Positions 1 to 9,082 of a stretch of 64,000 bases of DNA are shown here, piece after piece. The notes beneath the pieces are model-generated. The model was not told the origin of the DNA and made no database searches. It saw nothing but the letters and a program-made list of their open reading frames with translations. A program made the position numbers and the translations under genes. How positions within the stretch are numbered: position 1 is the stretch's first letter; each line of letters starts with the position of its first letter. The DNA comes from an uncultured Alphaproteobacteria bacterium (GTDB lineage: Bacteria > Pseudomonadota > Alphaproteobacteria > HIMB59 > GCA-002718135), in contig CACLJX010000003.1 in assembly GCA_902607435.1 (NCBI GenBank), forward strand, positions 62,001 through 126,000, in the 5' to 3' direction.

Positions 1-769
1 AAACTAAGGCTGAAGCAGATAAGCTCCACCAAGGAGTAACTGATGAATTTAAAGCTACAATGGCCACTGGTAATAATTGAACTTTAGTAAATGTTAAAAT
101 AAAGGCGAAGAAAAAATCAATCCAACCAAAAATAATGCAAAATAACCCTGCAACAATTAAACCTGGAATTGAATTGGGTAATACAACTTTAAAAAAAGCT
201 TCAAAAGGATTGCACCCATCAATTAAAGCTGTCTCATCAATTTCTTTTGGAACTCTATTAAAAAAATCTACCATAATCCAAACAGCAATAGGCATTAACA
301 AAACCATATAAACAAGAATCAAACCTAACAAACTGTCCAGCAATCCCAAAAAACCTAACATTAAAAAGAAAGGTATTGATAAAACAATAGGTGGCATAAT
401 TCGTTGAGAAATAAAAAAGAAAGTGATATCGTTATTTTTTATAAATCCTGCTTTAAAGGTAAATCTTGATAAAGCATAAGCTGCTAGCGTACCAAAAATG
501 ATACTAAGCAAACTTGCGGAACATGTTACAAATACACTATTAAAATAAGGCTCTATAATATTAACACCCCCTTTTCCTTGTGAACGAATTAGTACGCTCC
601 ATCCTTCAAGGGAAGGCTCAAATTGTAACCAAGGAATGTATTTAGCTCCACCTGTAACAGAATTAAAATCTTTAAAAGAAGTTGAAAGAGCCCATAAAAA
701 TGGAGCTATGACAAACATAGACCATATGGTTATAAAAAAATATTTTATAAATATATAAAAGGTTCTCAT
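1..769 (-). CDS. ABC transporter permease, MalG/carbohydrate type (truncated by window edge)
   Basis: Reading the reverse complement from ATG at 767-769 gives an open frame to base 1: MRTFYIFIKYFFITIWSMFVIAPFLWALSTSFK...ETALIDGCNPFEAFFKVVLPNSIPG, which has the EAA-type permease loop. Missing from the ORF track because it is open at the edge. Confidence 0.88.
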   Translation of the reverse strand, partial: MRTFYIFIKYFFITIWSMFVIAPFLWALSTSFKDFNSVTGGAKYIPWLQFEPSLEGWSVLIRSQGKGGVNIIEPYFNSVFVTCSASLLSIIFGTLAAYALSRFTFKAGFIKNNDITFFFISQRIMPPIVLSIPFFLMLGFLGLLDSLLGLILVYMVLLMPIAVWIMVDFFNRVPKEIDETALIDGCNPFEAFFKVVLPNSIPGLIVAGLFCIIFGWIDFFFAFILTFTKVQLLPVAIVALNSSVTPWWSLSASALV

Positions 770-774
770 ATTAA

Positions 775-1638
775 TTATTTTTTAATTAGTAATTTTACAA
801 GAAGTTTTGAAATGATAGTCAAACTTATGATCATAATAATCAAATATGTAAATGATAATGCCGCTGAGTAACCAAATTGAAACTCTCTTAGTCCTTTAAC
901 AAAAATATAATAACTTGAGGTTTCTGTGGAAGTGCCTGGTCCTCCTGAAGTTAATACATAAACAGTATCCATTATTTTTGATGCTTCAATTAGTCGAATA
1001 ATAATTGCTCCAATTGATATGGGTGCCATAAGAGGAAATGTAACGTAAATAAATTTTCTTATCGGGCCAGCACCATCAACTGAAGCTGCTAAAAAAGGTT
1101 CCTTAGGTAATGACAGAAGGCCAGCTAATAAAAGTAAAAACATAAAAGGTGTCCATTGCCAGACTTCAACTATAATAATTGTAACTTTTGCCAAGTGTTC
1201 ATTTGTTAACCAGGGAGGAGCAATTCCAAATATACTCAGAATATCATTAACAGGACCCAATGACTCATGAAAAAAAGTTCTCCAAATAACTGTCATGATA
1301 ACTGGAGTAGTCATCATGGGGATTAAAAATAAAACTCTAAAAAATCTTTTAAAAATTATATCTCTCCAAACCATTAAAGCTAATGAAAAACCAATGATGT
1401 ATTGAAGGGATACTGTAGTAACTGACAGGAAACTTAATCTAAAAAAAGACTCCCAAAATCTACTATCATCAGTAAACAATCTTACATAATTTTCTATACC
1501 TATAAAATCTAATCCAGGATAAAAAGTATCCCAACTTGAGAGACTTAAACGAATCATAAAACCTATAGGAAAAATTAAAATTCCAATCAGGACAAACAAA
1601 CCTGGAAATAGAAATGCAAATTTATGTTTAAAATTCAT
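775..1638 (-). CDS. ABC transporter permease, MalF/UgpA type
   Basis: ORF 287 aa; multiple TM segments and an EAA loop (EPFLAASVDGAGPIRKFIYVTFPLM). Confidence 0.9.
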   Translation of the reverse strand: MNFKHKFAFLFPGLFVLIGILIFPIGFMIRLSLSSWDTFYPGLDFIGIENYVRLFTDDSRFWESFFRLSFLSVTTVSLQYIIGFSLALMVWRDIIFKRFFRVLFLIPMMTTPVIMTVIWRTFFHESLGPVNDILSIFGIAPPWLTNEHLAKVTIIIVEVWQWTPFMFLLLLAGLLSLPKEPFLAASVDGAGPIRKFIYVTFPLMAPISIGAIIIRLIEASKIMDTVYVLTSGGPGTSTETSSYYIFVKGLREFQFGYSAALSFTYLIIMIISLTIISKLLVKLLIKK

Positions 1639-1656
1639 AGTTTGGGATAAATGTGT

Positions 1657-1681
1657 GTGATCGCCTAAAATAGGCGATCAC
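1657..1681 (-). promoter_or_regulatory. Perfect intercistronic hairpin between solute-binding protein and permease genes
   Basis: gtgatcgccta-aaa-taggcgatcac: 11-bp perfect stem, 3-nt loop. Confidence 0.75.
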
Positions 1682-1695
1682 TAGTTTATATAAAT

Positions 1696-3234
1696 CTAAT
1701 TTATATTGTCTTCAAGTTTAACCCCAACTGCGTATGCTTCTCTAACAACATCTTTGCCTACTCTATCGAGGATTTTATTCCACTCTGCGGCAACTTCATC
1801 TAATGCCTCTTGTGGACTAAGTTGTCCAGCTAATGCTTTAGATGTGCCAACTGCAACAGCACTTGTGAATTGAAAAACACCAGGTACTCTTAGTGGGAAT
1901 ACACGATTAGTATTAAATTCTTCCATACCAACAATTGTAGCTGCATAACTTTTCGCTATCAAAGGGTCCCAGCCTTGATGATCAATATATATTTGAGGAT
2001 CAAAGTCAGATTTTTTGAAAGGATTTACTCCAAATCGACCAATGGCAATATCTGCTCGGTGATTTGCACCGTTTGCAAAGAAACATAAATAGTCAAATGC
2101 CATGTCTTGGTTTGTGCTTTTTCCTGCTACACCAACAGCCCAGCCCCAAACAATATAAGGAGCTTGGTTGTGTCCAATATCCCAGGAACCATCTTCTCTG
2201 TTCCATACTCTCTCAGCACCTGGAAGAGGGGCAGCACCTACTTTGTTTTTAATAGGACTTCCATCCTCCATTGCTGCAACAAAAGCATCATCCCATGAAA
2301 AGCTAAACAAGGTTTGTCCACCACCAAAGGAATTAATTTCATCTCCTAATCCAAAATTGATTCCTCCTGGAGGCACATATTTTGTAGCCTCAACCCAGTC
2401 TCCAAGAGCTTCTACAAATCCTGGATTATTAATTAGAGGTTCCATTGTTTCTAAATCAAAATAGAAACCACCTGGAGTTCTTGGATTTTTAGAGTATGAA
2501 GCAGATCTACTAAAGAAAGCAGCATACATTAAATCATCTTTTTTCATAACTTCTGCTGAGCCATATTCTAACTCACCATCATTATCCCAGTCCCAACCAT
2601 TGAAATATGCAGCAATTTCTCCATACTCTTTCCATGTTGTTGGAACTTTAAGAGTTCTTCCTGTATCAGCTTTATACTTTTTTTGGTACTCAGGATTATC
2701 GATAACATCTTTTCGATATTTCAAATAATGTCTGTCACCATCAACTGGGAATTGATACATTTGACCATCCCAAGATGCAACGCCCTGATGGGCCTTGGTA
2801 ACATCCTGCATTTGAGGCATGTTGACATATTTATCTGGAACTGGTGCAAGATATTGCATCCAATCACGAATAAAATTCGAGAAACCAAAAACTATATCAT
2901 ATGGTGCCTGACCTGCCTGAAAAGGAACCATCGCTTTTGAGTATAAATCTCCAGCAGGACTATGTACAACATCAACTGTTGCACCAGTTAACTTACTGAA
3001 CTGCTCAGCATGCAATGCTGTTGGTTCTCCCATGACTGGAACCGCATGCGTACTAATAGTTAGTGTTTTTCCGCTATAATCTTTTTTAGAAGTAGCTTCA
3101 TATGAACATGCTCCCGGTATATCACCAGTATTTTTTATATGTGGAAACTGATCGCTCCACTTATCGGCATATGCTCCTTGTGCAAATATCAACATCGCAA
3201 CAAGCAACCCGCCTGTGTAAGATTTAAGTGTCAT
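1696..3234 (-). CDS. Extracellular solute-binding protein, family 1
   Basis: 512 aa, N-terminal signal peptide, SBP-like body, operonic with two permeases; strong SD (AAGGAGGAAGGGG) upstream. Confidence 0.9.
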   Translation of the reverse strand: MTLKSYTGGLLVAMLIFAQGAYADKWSDQFPHIKNTGDIPGACSYEATSKKDYSGKTLTISTHAVPVMGEPTALHAEQFSKLTGATVDVVHSPAGDLYSKAMVPFQAGQAPYDIVFGFSNFIRDWMQYLAPVPDKYVNMPQMQDVTKAHQGVASWDGQMYQFPVDGDRHYLKYRKDVIDNPEYQKKYKADTGRTLKVPTTWKEYGEIAAYFNGWDWDNDGELEYGSAEVMKKDDLMYAAFFSRSASYSKNPRTPGGFYFDLETMEPLINNPGFVEALGDWVEATKYVPPGGINFGLGDEINSFGGGQTLFSFSWDDAFVAAMEDGSPIKNKVGAAPLPGAERVWNREDGSWDIGHNQAPYIVWGWAVGVAGKSTNQDMAFDYLCFFANGANHRADIAIGRFGVNPFKKSDFDPQIYIDHQGWDPLIAKSYAATIVGMEEFNTNRVFPLRVPGVFQFTSAVAVGTSKALAGQLSPQEALDEVAAEWNKILDRVGKDVVREAYAVGVKLEDNIN

Positions 3235-3258
3235 TTTTCCCCCTTCCTCCTACAATTC

Positions 3259-4320
3259 TTATGGAACTAAAACTGCTCTGCCTTTGACCTGACCATTATT
3301 TAAATCATGCAGAGCTTTATTAGCCTGATCTAATTTGTATTCTTGCATTGATAGCTTAACGAGTCCTTTGTTCGCTAACTCCATTAACTCATACAATTCA
3401 GACCATGTTCCTACTAAAGTTCCTATAATATTTTTTTCAGCTATGATGACATCAACAGCTAAAATTTTTATTTCTTCACCGTATCCGACTATGTAATAAT
3501 AACCTCCGCCAGAAGTCATGTTTAGACCCATAGAAGTTGATCCTTTTTCACCAACAAAATCTATAACTGCTTCTGCACCTTTACCTTTTGTTAATTCTAA
3601 AATGCGCTCTACTTCATTTCCATCAATCAACACCCCATGATCACCACCAAGTGGCATTGCATGCTTTAATGCAGTATCGGATTTTTCAACAATGATAATA
3701 TTGGCGGCGCACATTGCACGCAAACACTGAATAGCAATATGACCAAGGCCACCTGCTCCTATAATCACACAGTTTTGACCTGGTAATAAATGTCGTGTAG
3801 CCTTTTTCACCACTCTATAAGCAGTTAAGCCAGCATCAGAAAAAGGTGCGACATCTTTAGGAGTTAGTGTTGTTGGCAGTTTTATTAAATTTCGAACACT
3901 AGTCTTTAATAATTCTGAATATCCGCCCTCTTTAATACTAAGCCCGGGAAAAGAGCCCGCTTCAGCGTGCATGTCATTGCCCCTTCTGCAATCGAGACAA
4001 GTCCCATCTGTTCCAGAAATTAGAGGATGAAGAATAACAGGATCTCCTTTTTTAAAATTAGTGACATCTTTTCCAACTTCTTCTATCCATCCTGCATTTT
4101 CATGACCCATTACACAAGGTAACAACTCTCCATCAGGATCTTGTATATGTTTCCAAACACCTTCAATAATGTGCAAGTCTGTTCGACAAACACCTGCTGC
4201 ACCTATTTTAACAATGATATCTGAAGATTTTTCTAATTCAGGATCAGGCATTTCCATTTCCTTAACCCAAACGTCCTCTCCCATAGCAGGATCGTATTTA
4301 CTTAATACTTGAGCTTTCAT
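3259..4320 (-). CDS. Zinc-dependent NAD(P) alcohol dehydrogenase (MDR family)
   Basis: CRTDLHIIEG and GHENAGWIEEVG catalytic motifs; Rossmann GAGGLGHIA; SD GGGAGGA upstream. Confidence 0.9.
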   Translation of the reverse strand: MKAQVLSKYDPAMGEDVWVKEMEMPDPELEKSSDIIVKIGAAGVCRTDLHIIEGVWKHIQDPDGELLPCVMGHENAGWIEEVGKDVTNFKKGDPVILHPLISGTDGTCLDCRRGNDMHAEAGSFPGLSIKEGGYSELLKTSVRNLIKLPTTLTPKDVAPFSDAGLTAYRVVKKATRHLLPGQNCVIIGAGGLGHIAIQCLRAMCAANIIIVEKSDTALKHAMPLGGDHGVLIDGNEVERILELTKGKGAEAVIDFVGEKGSTSMGLNMTSGGGYYYIVGYGEEIKILAVDVIIAEKNIIGTLVGTWSELYELMELANKGLVKLSMQEYKLDQANKALHDLNNGQVKGRAVLVP

Positions 4321-4338
4321 CGATATTCCTCCCTGAAT

Positions 4339-4367
4339 ATGTTTTGCACAATTAATCTACAAAACAT
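4339..4367. promoter_or_regulatory. Inverted repeat, candidate operator upstream of the ADH/ABC operon
   Basis: atgttttg-N13-caaaacat, perfect 8-bp arms, 19-47 bp upstream of the ADH start. Confidence 0.45.
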
Positions 4368-4504
4368 AAGGCTGATTGCCATTTCAATCAATGAAAATAT
4401 ATTACTAAAATAAGTAAATTACAGGGAAAAATTTTGTTAGTTTTTCTTTCTTTAAAGAGAAATTATTTATTAGATAAGTATTCTTTATTAAAGTAGCCTG
4501 TATA

Positions 4505-5986
4505 TTACGTTCCACAAAATGTTTGATATACTTGTTCACTGGGTGTTGGAGGGTATTGATAAGCAATAATTTCTGATCGTTCTTCATAAGGTTTTTGTAA
4601 AACTTCTAATAGATTATACATTGGCATCAAATCACCCTTATTACTAGCTGCATGTAAAACTTCTTCTACTTTGTGATTGCGAGGAATAATTAGAGGATTT
4701 GTATTACGCATTAAATTTAAAGATGATTCTAAAGGTTTTTTGTTTTTAGTTATACGTGTTTGCCATTGTTTGTACCAGTTAAGAAACGTAGTTCCTTCAA
4801 ATAATTTATCTTTTAAAAGATCTTTTTTAATTAAGGAACAAAAAGTATTTGTATAATCAGTCTTGTTTTTCTGCATCCATGATAACAGAGTAGTGATTAA
4901 AGTTTCATCTTCATTTTCTTCTCTAAATAAACCTATTTTTTTTCGCATCATTTCAAGCCAACGTTTTTTATATATTTCACTAAAACTATTAATAATCTCT
5001 TCTGCAAGTTTAATTGCTATATTTTTTTTATCATGAATTAACGGTAACAACGTTTCTGCAAAACGAAATAAATTCCACTGTGCAATAATAGACTGATTAA
5101 TATAGGCGTAACGACCTTGATAATCTATCGAGCTAAATACTGTTTCAGGATTATACGTATCCATAAAAGCACAGGGACCATAATCAATTGTTTCTCCAGA
5201 AATTGTCATATTATCTGTATTCATTACTCCATGAATAAAACCAACCCTCATCCAGTTTACAATTAGCTCAGCCTGTTTTTCCATAACAACTTTTAAAAGA
5301 GCAAGTGCTGGATTTTTTGTATCTTGCAGATTTGGATAATGGCGATTGATTGAATAATTAACTAACTCCCTAAGAATTTTTACATCTCCGCTCATAGCTA
5401 CATATTGAAATGTACCCACACGAATATGGCTTGCTGCTACACGAGTTAGTACTGCGCCTGGTAAAGATTTTTCACGCATCACATATTCTCCAGTTTTAAC
5501 AACAGCTAGGCTGCGTGTTGTTGAAATGCCCAGCTTATGCATGGCCTCGCTAATAATATACTCACGTAACATTGGACCCAGTGCCGCCCTACCATCACCT
5601 TCTCTAGAATATGGTGTGCGTCCAGAACCTTTAAATTGAATATCAACACGCTTGTTATCTGGAGTGAGATGTTCTCCAATTACAATTGCTCTTCCATCAC
5701 CAAGCATGGTGAAATGCCCAAACTGATGCCCAGCGTAAGCTTGTGCAATAGATTCTGATCCTTGGGGTAATAAGTTTCCTGCGAACATTAAAGCAACATG
5801 TTCATCATTAAGAGCAGAAAAATCAAGTCCCAATTCTTTAGATAATTCATGATTCAAGATGACTAATTTTGGTATTTGCACTGGAACAGGTTCAAGTCGT
5901 GTCATCATCATCTTTGGCAAGCGAGCATAACTGTTATCAAAACGCCAACCTATTTTAGAAATTTCTGGGACAATTTCACTTATCAT
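4505..5986 (-). CDS. selO: Protein adenylyltransferase SelO (YdiU family)
   Basis: 493 aa with YdiU hallmarks (AQAYAGHQFGHFTMLGDGRAI, GSGRTPYSREGDGRAALGPMLREYIISEAMH) and C-terminal FCGT. Confidence 0.95.
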   Translation of the reverse strand: MISEIVPEISKIGWRFDNSYARLPKMMMTRLEPVPVQIPKLVILNHELSKELGLDFSALNDEHVALMFAGNLLPQGSESIAQAYAGHQFGHFTMLGDGRAIVIGEHLTPDNKRVDIQFKGSGRTPYSREGDGRAALGPMLREYIISEAMHKLGISTTRSLAVVKTGEYVMREKSLPGAVLTRVAASHIRVGTFQYVAMSGDVKILRELVNYSINRHYPNLQDTKNPALALLKVVMEKQAELIVNWMRVGFIHGVMNTDNMTISGETIDYGPCAFMDTYNPETVFSSIDYQGRYAYINQSIIAQWNLFRFAETLLPLIHDKKNIAIKLAEEIINSFSEIYKKRWLEMMRKKIGLFREENEDETLITTLLSWMQKNKTDYTNTFCSLIKKDLLKDKLFEGTTFLNWYKQWQTRITKNKKPLESSLNLMRNTNPLIIPRNHKVEEVLHAASNKGDLMPMYNLLEVLQKPYEERSEIIAYQYPPTPSEQVYQTFCGT

Positions 5987-6024
5987 AATAAATAGCCCAT
6001 TTGTTCATAGTTTTCCTTCTCCAT

Positions 6025-6076
6025 TTTGAACACAAATTTGAACACAAAATTATTTCTAAATTCATTTTAACACAAA
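6025..6076. repeat. Short direct repeats TTTGAACACAAA (2 perfect tandem copies plus 1 degenerate)
   Basis: tttgaacacaaa at 6025-6036 and 6037-6048; ttttaacacaaa at 6065-6076. Confidence 0.7.
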
Positions 6077-6209
6077 AATACTATTCTGGGTCAATAAAAA
6101 GTTACTTCCAATAATTTAAGAACAAAAATAATTATTATAGAATTTTGTTAATTCAAAAAGATTTTTCTGCACATAATCTTTAAATTTCTATTTTTACAAA
6201 AAGTTCATG

Positions 6210-7634
6210 TTATGAAAAATTTTTCATTTTATTTATTTTAACTGCTACTTGTTTTGAAAAAAACGAAACAGCAAGTACATCATAACTAAAATTAAAATTA
6301 TTACAAAATTCATTTAATGCTTTAAATTCATCCTCTTCCCATTTTGTATTAATTAAAAATTCATCAAAAACTAAAATTGTTTTTTTATCCATAATATCTT
6401 TTGTATTATTTAGGGCACATAAAGTTGATGAATATAGATCTGCATCAAAATTTATTAGTGATGCTATTGGTCTTTTCTTTGAAAAAAAATCCGGTAGTTT
6501 GTCTTCAAATTTTCCAACTATAAAATCTCCACCTTTAATTCGAGGTACAGATCCAAAACTTGAGTAAGTTCCCGCAGCTATTTCACGCCAACTATCAGGT
6601 AATCCAGTAAAAGTATCAAACCCGAAACCTTTTTTATATATATTTATTAAGTATTGAAATGAAACTCCATTCCAAACACCAAATTCATAAAAAGGTCTAG
6701 ATTGATCTGTCAATTTGATTATTTCATCAAAAAAATCCCAACGATTAAAAAATAACTTTGGAAGTTGAGGTAGTGAAAAAACCCATTTAATGGATCTAAC
6801 ATAAGGATGCTTTAATTCATTAGAGTCTAAAGAATCTAACAAAACTTCAAAATCTTTAAAGTTTCCTTTGTACCCTTCAATAGCACTTATGATTGCTTTT
6901 GCTCTAATATAATTTTTATCAATATTTATTATTTTTTTTAATATTATTAAAGCTTCATCGATGTTTGATGCAAATTGATGTAAATTCCAAATTGCAGTTA
7001 TAGAATTGGGATTCAGCATAATTGCTTTTTCAAAACAATTTCTCCCTTTTAATCTGTCACCTGAATCAACAAACACAACACCCAAACTATTATATGCTGT
7101 CCCATAGTTAGGATTAAGTTCAATTGCTTTTTCAAGATATTTTATTGCATTCTCACAATCACCTAAGGCATTAAATGAATTGCCAAGATTATTGTGTCCT
7201 TCTACATGATTAGGATTAATTTCAATTACTTTTTTATAGCAACTCATTGCTTTTTGAGGTTCATTTAATTTTTTAAAAACATTACCCAAATTATTATGTG
7301 CATCTGCATAGTTAGGATCAAGTTCAATGGCTTTTTCCAAACAGTGTTTTGCTTTTTGACAATCATTTAATTCACTCAAAGAAATTCCAAGATTATTATG
7401 TGCCACTACATGACTAGGATTAATTTCAATTACTTGTTTAAGCAACTGCTTAGCTTTATTAAAATTTTTAATCTGACAATATAATGATCCTAAAAGAAAA
7501 ATTGAATTAAGATGATGAGGATTGATTTTTAATATTTTCTTATATTTTTTTTCTGCAACCTGAGGATTATTTGCTTTATGATGCTGTAGGGCAGAATTAA
7601 ATAATTTTTTTAAATAAAAATTTTCTTTAGACAT
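6210..7634 (-). CDS. TPR-repeat protein fused to a TylF/macrocin-O-methyltransferase-like domain
   Basis: N-terminal 34-aa repeats (AHNNLGNxxxxLxxxxKAxxCYEKAIELNPN); C-terminal YEFGVWNGVSFQYLI...GFDTFTGLPDSW...INFDADLYSST, a SAM-methyltransferase-like core. Confidence 0.8.
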   Translation of the reverse strand: MSKENFYLKKLFNSALQHHKANNPQVAEKKYKKILKINPHHLNSIFLLGSLYCQIKNFNKAKQLLKQVIEINPSHVVAHNNLGISLSELNDCQKAKHCLEKAIELDPNYADAHNNLGNVFKKLNEPQKAMSCYKKVIEINPNHVEGHNNLGNSFNALGDCENAIKYLEKAIELNPNYGTAYNSLGVVFVDSGDRLKGRNCFEKAIMLNPNSITAIWNLHQFASNIDEALIILKKIINIDKNYIRAKAIISAIEGYKGNFKDFEVLLDSLDSNELKHPYVRSIKWVFSLPQLPKLFFNRWDFFDEIIKLTDQSRPFYEFGVWNGVSFQYLINIYKKGFGFDTFTGLPDSWREIAAGTYSSFGSVPRIKGGDFIVGKFEDKLPDFFSKKRPIASLINFDADLYSSTLCALNNTKDIMDKKTILVFDEFLINTKWEEDEFKALNEFCNNFNFSYDVLAVSFFSKQVAVKINKMKNFS

Positions 7635-7864
7635 TTGTTAATTACTTTTACCACTAACAATAAGAAATGTTGAGAATAAAGTCTTCTCTAGAAGAACTTC
7701 TTAATTTTCTTGCAAAATTCTATGGCAAAATAATTTCTAAATAAATAATCTTTTTGTTTTCAAATTATTAAATTTTCCTTACTATTTCAATAATCTAAAT
7801 TTTAAAATGCTAAATCAAATATTCAAATATTGTATTTTTAGATACATACATTATGTAAAAGAAA

Positions 7865-9082
7865 ATGTTTAATAAAAACAATAAAAAAATCTTAATAATT
7901 ACCCCTTATTTTTTCCCAGAAAATTTTCCAATCAACTCATTTGTTAAAGAATTAAATAAACTTGAATATAATGTTGAGATTTTAACGTCATTGCCCAATT
8001 ACAGAAATTATGGTTTTTATAATAATTACTCTATTATAAAAGGCCCTTTTAAGGAAAATATTTACGGTAGCAAAGTCTTAAGACTCCCTATTATCCCAAG
8101 ATTCTCAAATTCATTTTTTTCTATTTTTTTATTTTACTCTTCTTTTTTTTTCAATGCTTTTTTCTTTTTATTTTTTTATGGTATTTTTAAGAGAAATTCT
8201 TTTGTACATGTGCTTACATTTTGTGGATCTCCAGTTTTAGTTGGTTATTTAGGCACATTTTTCTCAATAATTGCAAATTGCAAATCTTCCCAATGGGTTC
8301 AAGATATATGGCCAGAGGGAATAATGACTTCATTCAATATAAAAAAAACGAATATATTTTTTAAAACTATTGATAAAATGCAGGGATTAATGTGGCAATC
8401 TGCGGATTTATTAATTGCTCAATCAAAACTCTTAGAAGTTCACTTGAAAAAAAATTTTAAAAATAAAAAAATTATTACTTTAAATAATCCTTCGCGTGAT
8501 GAAAATATTAAAAAAATTAATGAAGACATTAATGTGCAATCAAAAATAATAAATATTTCATACTATGGTAATATTGGAAAAGCTCAAAATATTGAAAACT
8601 TTATAAGAAATTTTATCAAACTTGATAAAAATAAATATCATTTTAATATATGTGGTGATGGATCAGAGTTACATTACCTGCAAAACAAATATCAAGCTAA
8701 TAATATTCATTTTTATGGATGGGTAGACAAAAAAAAGATGGACTCAATTTCAGCTAAAACTAATTATTTTTTTTTATCATTGAATAATTTTGGTAGACAA
8801 AAATACATTATTCCAAGTAAATTTCAAACTTACTTAAGTTATGGGAAACCTTTACTATTTATGGGCGATAAGGATGTTTGTAATTTTATAGAAAATAACA
8901 ATATTGGTTTTGGAATTTCTGATTTGAGTAACAATAATATTTACCAATTTTTAAATAATTTATATAATTATGACTCAAAATCTTATTTAGAAAAACAAAA
9001 ATCAATAATTAATTTTTACAAAAATAATTATATAGCTAAAAATATTGCTGAATATTTTTTAACTTCTATTAAAACGATATGA
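7865..9082 (+). CDS. Glycosyltransferase family 4 (WcaI/WbuB-like)
   Basis: 405 aa; N-terminal ILIITPYFFPENFPINSFVKEL and GT-B C-terminal half. Confidence 0.8.
   Translation: MFNKNNKKILIITPYFFPENFPINSFVKELNKLEYNVEILTSLPNYRNYGFYNNYSIIKGPFKENIYGSKVLRLPIIPRFSNSFFSIFLFYSSFFFNAFFFLFFYGIFKRNSFVHVLTFCGSPVLVGYLGTFFSIIANCKSSQWVQDIWPEGIMTSFNIKKTNIFFKTIDKMQGLMWQSADLLIAQSKLLEVHLKKNFKNKKIITLNNPSRDENIKKINEDINVQSKIINISYYGNIGKAQNIENFIRNFIKLDKNKYHFNICGDGSELHYLQNKYQANNIHFYGWVDKKKMDSISAKTNYFFLSLNNFGRQKYIIPSKFQTYLSYGKPLLFMGDKDVCNFIENNNIGFGISDLSNNNIYQFLNNLYNYDSKSYLEKQKSIINFYKNNYIAKNIAEYFLTSIKTI

Noticed and set aside
2064-2940. Plus-strand ORFs of 62-98 aa inside the solute-binding protein gene
   Set aside because: Antisense shadows of a clearly conserved CDS; no recognisable domain or RBS.
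6960-7600. Periodic ~102-bp DNA similarity, a possible repeat array
   Set aside because: Explained by TPR protein repeats in coding sequence; no CRISPR-like constant repeat/spacer structure.
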